This document shows, one piece after another, positions 1 to 6,527 of a stretch of 7,111 bases of DNA. Origin of the DNA: JBKHXU01 sp046565865. GTDB lineage: Bacteria; Pseudomonadota; Gammaproteobacteria; Acidiferrobacterales; Sulfurifustaceae. The stretch spans positions 1 to 7,111 of the forward strand of contig JBKHXU010000129.1 in the NCBI GenBank assembly GCA_046565865.1, in the 5' to 3' direction. The first letter of the stretch is position 1; every line of letters begins with the position of its first letter. The notes under the pieces are model-generated. The model did no database searches. It saw nothing but the letters and a program-made list of their open reading frames with translations, and was not told the origin of the DNA. Position numbers and translations under genes: made by a program.

Positions 1-63
1 CTCCCACTCGTACACGCCGATGACGCAGTCGATCTTGAGGTCGCGGATGTAGATGAGATCCAT
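1..63 (-). CDS. folB: Dihydroneopterin aldolase, N-terminal fragment (cut by window edge)
   Basis: Reading the minus strand from the ATG at 63 gives 21 codons that run off the window edge: MDLIYIRDLKIDCVIGVYEW followed by E. This matches the start of FolB, where an I-x-I-R-D-L-x-I-x-x-x-I-G-V-Y-x-W-E pattern is typical. FolB is a cytosolic enzyme of about 120 residues that cleaves 7,8-dihydroneopterin to 6-hydroxymethyl-dihydropterin and glycolaldehyde in folate synthesis. Only the first beta strand and the turn after it are visible, so no catalytic residue can be checked. The gene is divergent from plsY, the same arrangement as in E. coli (folB, plsY, tsaD, rpsU), which supports the call. 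Upstream of the ATG there is only GC-rich sequence without a clear Shine-Dalgarno. Confidence 0.88.
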   Translation of the reverse strand, partial: MDLIYIRDLKIDCVIGVYEWE

Positions 64-87
64 GGATGCGGGCCCGGGCGGGCGGCC

Positions 88-116
88 ACTATAGCCAAAA
101 ACCGCGATAGTGTCTT
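88..116 (-). promoter_or_regulatory. Probable sigma-70 promoter of folB
   Basis: On the minus strand a -35 hexamer AAGACA (plus positions 111-116, 4 of 6 to consensus) is followed after exactly 17 bases by a -10 hexamer TATAGT (plus 88-93, 5 of 6). Transcription would start near 81 and give a leader of roughly 18 bases before the folB ATG at 63. On the plus strand, TTGACG (115-120, 5 of 6 to a -35) overlaps this -35 by two bases. Its best -10 partner at 17-base spacing is only TACCAA (138-143), so the plsY promoter is less certain. Prediction is from hexamer match and spacing only. Confidence 0.5.
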
Positions 117-149
117 GACGCCCCCATCGCTCTCGCTTACCAATAGCGC

Positions 150-755
150 ATGCTTTTCGTTTTGCTTCCGCTGCTGGGTTACCTGCTCGGCTCGCTATCG
201 AGCGCGGTGCTCGTCAGCCGCACGCTGGGGCTCGCCGACCCGCGCACCACGGGTTCGCGCAACCCTGGCGCCACCAATGTGTTGCGCATCGGTGGCAAGC
301 GCGCGGCGGTCCTGACGCTTGCGGGTGACGTATTGAAGGGCGTGGTCGCGGTCGTGATCGCACGGTTCGTTACCAACGACCCGACGGTGCTGGCCTCGAC
401 CGCGCTCGCCGCATTTCTCGGCCATCTGTATCCCGTGTTCTTCGGTTTTCGCGGCGGCAAGGGTGTCGCGACCGCGCTCGGGGTTTGGCTTGCGCTGGTC
501 CCGGTCGCCGGCGCGCTGATGTTGGCGACGTGGTTGCTGGTGGCGCTGGTGTTCCGATACTCGTCGCTCGCCGCGTTGATCGCAGCCTTCATGGCGCCGC
601 TGTATATATGGTGGCTTGTACCATTCGCCGCGTACGTCGTCGTCGCGGTCGCCATGACCGCGCTTTTAATTTGGCGCCACCGTTCCAACATTCGTAACCT
701 TTGGATCGGCACCGAAACCAAAATCGGCGCCGCTAAACCGGCTCGAGCTCCGTAA
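150..755 (+). CDS. plsY: Glycerol-3-phosphate acyltransferase PlsY
   Basis: Inner-membrane enzyme that transfers the acyl group from acyl-phosphate to glycerol-3-phosphate, forming lysophosphatidic acid, the first step of phospholipid synthesis with PlsX as acyl-phosphate supplier. The 201-residue length matches the family (about 200). Visible motifs are GSRNPGATN (about residues 35-43, phosphate-binding loop 1), GHLYPVFFGFRGGKGVAT (91-108), and RHRSNIRNL with GTETKI near the C-terminus. Several hydrophobic segments fit a multi-span membrane protein. The start is fixed on the upstream side: an in-frame TAG stands at 144-146, one codon before the ATG, and the next hydrophobic residues fit the usual PlsY N-terminus. 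No Shine-Dalgarno is visible. The 3' end overlaps the convergent tsaD by 23 bp. Confidence 0.96.
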   Translation: MLFVLLPLLGYLLGSLSSAVLVSRTLGLADPRTTGSRNPGATNVLRIGGKRAAVLTLAGDVLKGVVAVVIARFVTNDPTVLASTALAAFLGHLYPVFFGFRGGKGVATALGVWLALVPVAGALMLATWLLVALVFRYSSLAALIAAFMAPLYIWWLVPFAAYVVVAVAMTALLIWRHRSNIRNLWIGTETKIGAAKPARAP

Positions 756-1743
756 GCCGCCAGCGCGGGCGCACGTTGAACGCAAGTTCGGTATGTTGCC
801 CGGCGCACAAACGTAGGTACCCCGCATACGCGATCATCGCGCCGTTGTCGGTGCAAAATTCCAATCGCGGATAGTAAATGCGCGCGCCGCGCTTGGCCGC
901 GATCTCGGCAAGCCGCGTGCGCAGCAGCCGATTCGCGCTCACGCCGCCCGCGATCAAGAGCCGCGTATGGCCGGTATCGGCGAGCGCGCGTTCGCATTTG
1001 ATCGCGAGCGTATCGACCGCGGCGGTTTGAAACGCGGCCGCGATGTCGGCCGCGGTCTGCGCGTCGGTGCCAGCGGCTACGGTTTGGGCCACGGCGGTTT
1101 TGAGGCCGCTAAAGCTGAAATCGAGTCCAGGCCGGTCGACCATGGGACGGGGAAAGTTAAAGCGACCGGGCCGCCCGTTCGCCGCGAGCCGCTCAATCGC
1201 CGGTCCACCTGGGTACCCGAGCCCAAGCAGCTTCGCGGTTTTGTCGAACGCCTCGCCCACCGCGTCGTCGATCGACTCGCCGAGGATCGTATAGCGGCCG
1301 ACCCGCTCCACATCGGCCAGCAGCGTATGTCCGCCCGACACCAGCAGCGCCAGGAACGGGAACTCCGGCCCCTCCGGTTCCAGTAGCGGCGACAGCAAAT
1401 GCGCCTCCATATGATGCACCCCGATTGCCGGGATACCGCGTGCCAGGGCGAGGCTGCGCCCGAAGGCAGCGCCCACTAACAATGCCCCGGCAAGCCCCGG
1501 CCCGGCGGTGTACGCCACGGCCGTGATGTCGCCGACCTGTTTCTCGGCTGCCGTCAGCACCGTTTGAACCAGCGGCAGCAGCTTTTGCACGTGATCGCGC
1601 GAGGCGAGCTCCGGAACGACCCCGCCGTACGGTTGATGCAGCGCTATTTGCGAATAGAGTCGGTGCGCCAGCAGCCCTTTGGCGCCGTCGTAGAGCGCGA
1701 CCCCGGTGTCGTCACAGGAGCTTTCGATGCCCAAGACCAACAT
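733..1743 (-). CDS. tsaD: tRNA N6-threonylcarbamoyladenosine transferase TsaD
   Basis: Catalytic subunit of the TsaB-TsaD-TsaE complex, which moves the threonylcarbamoyl group made by TsaC onto A37 of ANN-decoding tRNAs (t6A). The protein has 336 residues, against 337 in E. coli. It starts with MLVLGIESSCDDTGVALYDG and carries the metal-binding H111 and H115 (HHMEAH), the SGGHT nucleotide-binding loop (136-140), FSFSGLK (209-215), GGVSANR (266-271 region) and the metal ligand D299 in FCTDNGAM. The reading frame stays open upstream to 2004, but that extension lies antisense to rpsU and has no family similarity, so the ATG at 1743 is chosen. There is only a poor AGGG three bases before it. The gene converges on plsY and diverges from rpsU, as in E. 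coli. Confidence 0.97.
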   Translation of the reverse strand: MLVLGIESSCDDTGVALYDGAKGLLAHRLYSQIALHQPYGGVVPELASRDHVQKLLPLVQTVLTAAEKQVGDITAVAYTAGPGLAGALLVGAAFGRSLALARGIPAIGVHHMEAHLLSPLLEPEGPEFPFLALLVSGGHTLLADVERVGRYTILGESIDDAVGEAFDKTAKLLGLGYPGGPAIERLAANGRPGRFNFPRPMVDRPGLDFSFSGLKTAVAQTVAAGTDAQTAADIAAAFQTAAVDTLAIKCERALADTGHTRLLIAGGVSANRLLRTRLAEIAAKRGARIYYPRLEFCTDNGAMIAYAGYLRLCAGQHTELAFNVRPRWRLTELEPV

Positions 1744-1795
1744 GGGCCCTATAGTACCGCGCCGCACGGCCGCTTCCGACCGGAAAGCCCGGCTG

Positions 1796-1824
1796 TGTAC
1801 AAAAGCGGGCGCCCCCATTAGAAT
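1796..1824 (+). promoter_or_regulatory. Probable sigma-70 promoter of the rpsU-yqeY-dnaG-rpoD operon
   Basis: TGTACA at 1796-1801 (4 of 6 to the -35 consensus) and TAGAAT at 1819-1824 (5 of 6 to the -10 consensus) are separated by 17 bases. The start site would be near 1831, leaving a leader of about 63 nucleotides before rpsU, with a GC-rich hairpin close to its 5' end. This is the best-matched promoter in the divergent tsaD-rpsU gap. CTGT at 1793-1796 resembles a LexA half-site, as found at the E. coli operon, but the second half-site is missing. Confidence 0.6.
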
Positions 1825-1845
1825 CCCGCGCCTTGCTGCATAGGC

Positions 1846-1864
1846 CGCCGCGCGCTGCGCGGCG
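1846..1864 (+). other. GC-rich hairpin in the rpsU leader
   Basis: Bases 1846-1853 (CGCCGCGC) pair perfectly with 1857-1864 (GCGCGGCG) around a three-base loop, GCT. The stem is followed by CTTTCGTTT, a broken T-rich run rather than a clean terminator tract. It lies between the predicted start of transcription and the Shine-Dalgarno of rpsU, so it could stabilise the 5' end, act as a weak attenuator, or play a role in translational control. Which of these applies cannot be read from the sequence. Confidence 0.5.
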
Positions 1865-1878
1865 CTTTCGTTTAAGCC

Positions 1879-1883
1879 GAGGT
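1879..1883 (+). promoter_or_regulatory. Ribosome binding site of rpsU
   Basis: GAGGT ends ten bases before the rpsU ATG at 1894. It is the clearest Shine-Dalgarno in the window and supports the ATG choice. Confidence 0.65.
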
Positions 1884-1893
1884 ACCGAACTGC

Positions 1894-2115
1894 ATGCCAT
1901 CCGTACGGGTAAAAGAGAACGAGCCATTTGAGCTGGCGCTGCGCCGGTTCCGCCGCTCCTGTGAGAAGGCCGGCGTGTTCACCGAGATGCGCCGCCGCGA
2001 GCACTACGAAAAGCCGACCGAGATTCGTAAGCGCAAGGCCGCCGCCGCCCGCAAGCGCGAACTGAAGAAAATCGCGCGCGCGAACAGCCGGCCCCGCATC
2101 GTCCCCGCGCCGTAA
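1894..2115 (+). CDS. rpsU: 30S ribosomal protein S21
   Basis: Small basic protein of the 30S subunit, located near the 3' end of 16S rRNA and needed for efficient initiation on natural mRNAs. The 73 residues (71 in E. coli) begin MPSVRVKENEPFELALRRF, followed by the hallmark RRSCEKAG (about 20-27) and EMRRREHYEKPTEIRKRK (about 31-48). The C-terminus is rich in lysine, arginine and alanine. It is the first gene of the operon, divergent from tsaD, and ends 20 bp before the GTG of yqeY. A promoter, a leader hairpin and a GAGGT ribosome binding site precede it. Confidence 0.97.
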   Translation: MPSVRVKENEPFELALRRFRRSCEKAGVFTEMRRREHYEKPTEIRKRKAAAARKRELKKIARANSRPRIVPAP

Positions 2116-2135
2116 TACTCCGCGCAGGTCCCGCC

Positions 2136-2582
2136 GTGAATCTCAAGGACCGCATCAAAGAAGACGTAAAGCAGGCGATGCGCGCCAAAGACCAGGCGCG
2201 CCTCGACGCCCTGCGCATGCTCGCCGCCGCGATCCAGCGACGCGAGGTCGATGAGCGCATCACGCTGGACGATACGCAAGTACTCGCGACCATCGATAAG
2301 CTCGTTAAGCAGGGACGGGAATCGGTCGAGCAGTACGAAAAGGGCGGTCGTGCGGATCTCGCGGCTAAGGAAAAGGCCGATATAGCCCTATTTCAAAGTT
2401 ATTTGCCCGCCGCCCTAAGCGAAGCCGAGATCGATCAGCTCATCGCGGCCGCCATTCGCGATACCGGGGCCGCGTCCGTCAAGGACATGGGTAAGGTCAT
2501 GGGCGCGCTTAAGCCCAAGCTTCAAGGGCGCGCCGATATGGCCCAGGTCGGGGCCCGCATCAAGGCACGGCTAAGCGGCTGA
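2136..2582 (+). CDS. yqeY: GatB/YqeY domain protein
   Basis: Cytosolic protein of 148 residues with the YqeY fold, related to the C-terminal tail domain of GatB, the subunit of the tRNA amidotransferase. YqeY occurs alone here and its biochemical role is not established; tRNA-related binding is an inference from the GatB link. Visible family features are MNLKDRIKEDVKQAMRAKD at the start, LDALRMLAAAIQRREVD (about 24-40), the ExYEKGGRADLAAKE segment (about 65-79), FQSYLP, and the C-terminal VKDMGKVMGALKPKLQGRAD, which is strongly conserved. The start codon is GTG at 2136 with a short AGG seven bases upstream. It sits between rpsU and dnaG, an order known from Pseudomonas-like gammaproteobacteria and absent from E. 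coli. Confidence 0.93.
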   Translation: MNLKDRIKEDVKQAMRAKDQARLDALRMLAAAIQRREVDERITLDDTQVLATIDKLVKQGRESVEQYEKGGRADLAAKEKADIALFQSYLPAALSEAEIDQLIAAAIRDTGAASVKDMGKVMGALKPKLQGRADMAQVGARIKARLSG

Positions 2583-2601
2583 TTTCTCCGTAGGTCCAAC
2601 G

Positions 2602-2620
2602 GCGTCGTCGTGCCCGACGC
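2602..2620 (+). other. Intercistronic hairpin between yqeY and dnaG
   Basis: GCGTCG (2602-2607) pairs with CGACGC (2615-2620) around a seven-base loop. No T run follows, so it is not a standard intrinsic terminator. It lies in the 60-bp gap in front of dnaG. In E. coli the gap before dnaG holds a partial terminator that lowers primase expression relative to S21. A comparable role here is an inference from position only. Confidence 0.35.
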
Positions 2621-2642
2621 GCGTGCCGGATAGAATACGGTC

Positions 2643-4388
2643 ATGCCCGGTCGCATCCCCAAGGCGTTCATCGACGACCTGCTGTTGCGCATCGATATCG
2701 TCGAAGTGATCGACGCGCGCGTCCCGCTCAAGAAGGCCGGCAAAGACTACAAGGCCTGTTGCCCGTTCCACGACGAGAAGACCCCTTCCTTTACCGTTAG
2801 CGCCAGCAAGCAGTTCTATCACTGCTTCGGTTGTGGCGCGCATGGTACCGCCATCGGCTTCCTCATGGAGCACGAACGCATGAGTTTCCCCGAGGCGGTG
2901 TCCGAGCTGGCGGCACAGGCGGGCCTCAAGGTTCCGGAAGAAGCGATCGTGGGTGCGCCGAAGGCCGAAACCGGCGCCCAACTACTGACCGTGCTCAACG
3001 AGGCGGCGCGCTTCTACCGCAACCAGTTGCGCGAGCACCCGGCCGCTATCGACTACTTAAAGCGCCGCGGTTTGACCGGTGAGATCGCCGCCGACTTTGG
3101 TCTCGGTTACGCCCCCGACGGTTGGGATCACCTAGTGCGCGCCCTCGGCGGCACCGCCGCGCAGCAAGAGGTGCTGGTGCAGGCCGGGCTCGCCGCCCGC
3201 CGCGACGGCGGCGGAGTGTACGACCGCTTTCGCGGCCGCGTCATGTTTCCGATCCACGACTATCGCGGGCGCATCGTCGGCTTCGGCGGGCGCATCATCG
3301 ACAAAGGCGAGCCCAAATATCTCAACTCGCCGGAAACGCCACTGTTCCAAAAGGGCCGCGAGCTATATGGCCTGTATCGGGCACGCGATGCGATCCGACG
3401 CGAGGAGCTCGTACTCATCGTCGAGGGTTACATGGACGTCGTTGCGCTTGCCCAAAGCGGCGTCGACTACGCTGTGGCGACGCTCGGGACCGCGACGACC
3501 CGCGACCATCTCGAACGCGTATTTCGCTTCGCCCCGCATGTCGTGTTCTGCTTCGACGGCGATCGCGCCGGCCGCGAGGCGGCGCGGCGGGCGATGGACG
3601 CGGCGCTGGCCGTGTTGCACGAGGGCCGCCAGGCAAGCTTCTTGTTTCTACCGGAAGGCGAAGATCCCGACACCCTGGTGCGCAAAGAGGGCGGCGATGC
3701 GTTTCGCGCGCGGCTTAAACGAGCGACGCCGCTGCCTGACTTCTTTTACCAGTCACTGGCCGCGGAGGTCGATTTAGGTCGCCTCGACGGGCGCGCGCGG
3801 CTGGTGGAACTCGCAAGACCCCAGTTGTCTAAGCTGCCCGCGGGCGTATTCCGGGAGTTGATGTGGGAACGTCTGGCCGCTATGAGTGGGGTCACCGTTA
3901 AGGATCCCGGGGCATCTGCGCCCGAACGTCCGGCCTCAGCCGGCGGACGACGCGGGGCCCAAGGCCCGCACCGGCCGCCCTCCATGGTTCGGATTGCGAT
4001 CGGACTTTTGGTGCAGCACCCGGAGCTCGTGCGGCATGTGCCGGATCGGCGCGTGTTTCAGCCACTGGAGCAGCCGGGCGCGGAGTTGTTTTATACCCTG
4101 GTGGAGTTATTGCGCGCCAATCCCCATCTAAATACCGCCGCGGTGGTAGAGCACTTCCGCGACACGGCCGACGAACAGGCGATAGCCAAACTGGCTGCCT
4201 GGAACCATGCTGCGGTTCAAGGCGATGCCGAGGCCCAGTTTTTGGGGGTTATTGGTCAAATGCGCCGCGCCGCCGCGGCGGCGGAGGCCGAACGCTTGTT
4301 GCGCAAGCCTGACCTGTCCGCGGCCGAAAAGGCCGAGTTAGCGCGCCTTCTTGCGGAAAAGTCGCGAACGGGGGTTATGCCCCGATAA
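2643..4388 (+). CDS. dnaG: DNA primase DnaG
   Basis: Synthesises RNA primers at the replication fork, recruited by the DnaB helicase. The protein has 581 residues, as in E. coli. The N-terminal zinc-binding domain has C40, H43, C61 and C64 in CCPFHDEKTPSF and FYHCFGCGAHG. The RNA polymerase core includes FRGRVMFPIHD and GFGGR. The TOPRIM part shows E261 (VEGYMD), D305 and D307 (DGDRAGREAA), and D341 and D343 (EDPDTL), all positions expected for catalytic metal binding. A low-complexity linker rich in proline, glycine, arginine and alanine (about 422-447) leads to the DnaB-binding domain (about 448-581, IAIGLLVQHPELV). The start MPGRIP matches the family. No good Shine-Dalgarno is seen; a TAGAAT lies 12 bases before the ATG. 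It is 60 bp after yqeY and 91 bp before rpoD. Confidence 0.98.
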   Translation: MPGRIPKAFIDDLLLRIDIVEVIDARVPLKKAGKDYKACCPFHDEKTPSFTVSASKQFYHCFGCGAHGTAIGFLMEHERMSFPEAVSELAAQAGLKVPEEAIVGAPKAETGAQLLTVLNEAARFYRNQLREHPAAIDYLKRRGLTGEIAADFGLGYAPDGWDHLVRALGGTAAQQEVLVQAGLAARRDGGGVYDRFRGRVMFPIHDYRGRIVGFGGRIIDKGEPKYLNSPETPLFQKGRELYGLYRARDAIRREELVLIVEGYMDVVALAQSGVDYAVATLGTATTRDHLERVFRFAPHVVFCFDGDRAGREAARRAMDAALAVLHEGRQASFLFLPEGEDPDTLVRKEGGDAFRARLKRATPLPDFFYQSLAAEVDLGRLDGRARLVELARPQLSKLPAGVFRELMWERLAAMSGVTVKDPGASAPERPASAGGRRGAQGPHRPPSMVRIAIGLLVQHPELVRHVPDRRVFQPLEQPGAELFYTLVELLRANPHLNTAAVVEHFRDTADEQAIAKLAAWNHAAVQGDAEAQFLGVIGQMRRAAAAAEAERLLRKPDLSAAEKAELARLLAEKSRTGVMPR

Positions 4389-4409
4389 TCGCCACGAATT
4401 GGCTGAAAT

Positions 4410-4426
4410 CCTGGGCCCGACCTAGG
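4410..4426 (+). other. Intercistronic hairpin between dnaG and rpoD
   Basis: CCTGGG (4410-4415) pairs with CCTAGG (4421-4426) around the loop CCCGA, with one G-U pair in the stem. No T run follows. In E. coli the dnaG-rpoD junction is cut by RNase E, which separates stable rpoD message from unstable dnaG message. A similar processing or protective role here is inferred from position only. Confidence 0.3.
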
Positions 4427-4440
4427 CTCTAAGCTATACT
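4412..4440 (+). promoter_or_regulatory. Possible internal promoter for rpoD
   Basis: TATACT at 4435-4440 matches the -10 consensus at 5 of 6. The only hexamer at 17-base spacing is TGGGCC (4412-4417, 3 of 6), and there is no TG extension of the -10, so the site is weak. Transcription would begin near 4447 and leave a leader of about 33 bases. Separate rpoD promoters inside the operon are known in E. coli. Confidence 0.35.
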
Positions 4441-4479
4441 GAACGGCTTTATTTCCACGAATCCCTTACCGGACGACAT

Positions 4480-6327
<1,848 letters not shown>

Positions 6328-6352
6328 TTGGTCGTAAGGGTGTTCGCTCTAA

Positions 6353-6386
6353 CAACGGGCCGGTACAATACCGGCCCGTTGCTTTT
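6353..6386 (+). terminator. Rho-independent terminator after rpoD
   Basis: A perfect 13-bp stem, 6353-6365 (CAACGGGCCGGTA) with 6369-6381 (TACCGGCCCGTTG), closes a three-base loop CAA and is followed by CTTTT (6382-6386). It begins 25 bases after the rpoD stop. The stem is very strong but the T run is only four bases, and the tRNA begins at 6387 directly after it. It probably ends most of the operon transcripts; some read-through into the tRNA is plausible. Confidence 0.8.
6364..6369 (+). promoter_or_regulatory. Possible -10 element for the tRNA gene
   Basis: TACAAT (5 of 6 to TATAAT) lies across the loop of the terminator hairpin. A start near 6376 would give a leader of about ten bases before the tRNA, and the following bases ACCGGCC form a GC-rich discriminator as in stringently controlled tRNA promoters. 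No convincing -35 is present: at 17-base spacing the hexamer is TGTTCG (6341-6346). The tRNA must otherwise rely on read-through or on a promoter inside rpoD. Confidence 0.3.
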
Positions 6387-6463
6387 GGGCCTGTAGCTCA
6401 GTTGGTTAGAGCGGAGGACTCATAATCCTTTGGTCCCAGGTTCAAGTCCTGGCGGGCCCACCA
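6387..6463 (+). tRNA. tRNA with CAU anticodon, most likely tRNA-Ile2 (lysidine-modified)
   Basis: The full cloverleaf can be drawn over 77 bases. The acceptor stem is 6387-6393 with 6453-6459, with one U-G pair. The D stem is GCTC/GAGC. The anticodon stem is 6414-6418 with 6426-6430 around CTCATAA, giving anticodon CAT at 6421-6423. The T arm is CCAGG-TTCAAGT-CCTGG (6436-6452). The discriminator is A6460, and CCA is encoded at 6461-6463. CAT could mean elongator Met or Ile2. The C4-G69 and C5-G68 acceptor pairs are like those of E. coli tRNA-Ile2, where TilS uses them to recognise its substrate, whereas E. coli elongator Met has U-A and A-U there. In E. coli an Ile2 gene (ileX) also lies close to rpoD. 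TilS would convert C34 to lysidine, so that AUA is read as isoleucine. Initiator Met is excluded by the paired first base pair. Confidence 0.88.
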
Positions 6464-6527
6464 TTTCACGTGGCGGTCGCTGTTCTTTTTTCGCCGAACG
6501 CATGCGTCGGCACCCGTTCCGCAACCC

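Noticed and set aside
179..997. Long minus-strand frame of 272 codons across plsY and the end of tsaD
   Set aside because: It overlaps two certain genes in another frame, has low-complexity arginine- and alanine-rich sequence and no recognisable motif; a GC-rich shadow frame.
1793..1808. LexA (SOS) box upstream of rpsU, as known in E. coli
   Set aside because: CTGT is present but the matching ACAG half-site at the correct spacing is absent.
1744..2004. N-terminal extension of tsaD by 87 codons
   Set aside because: The frame is open but lies antisense to rpsU and across its promoter, and TsaD proteins start at MLVLGIESSCDD; the 336-residue form matches the family length.
4403..4424. Heat-shock (sigma-32) promoter before rpoD
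   Set aside because: CTGAAA and CCCGACCTA resemble the two elements, but they are only seven bases apart, against the 13-15 or so needed.
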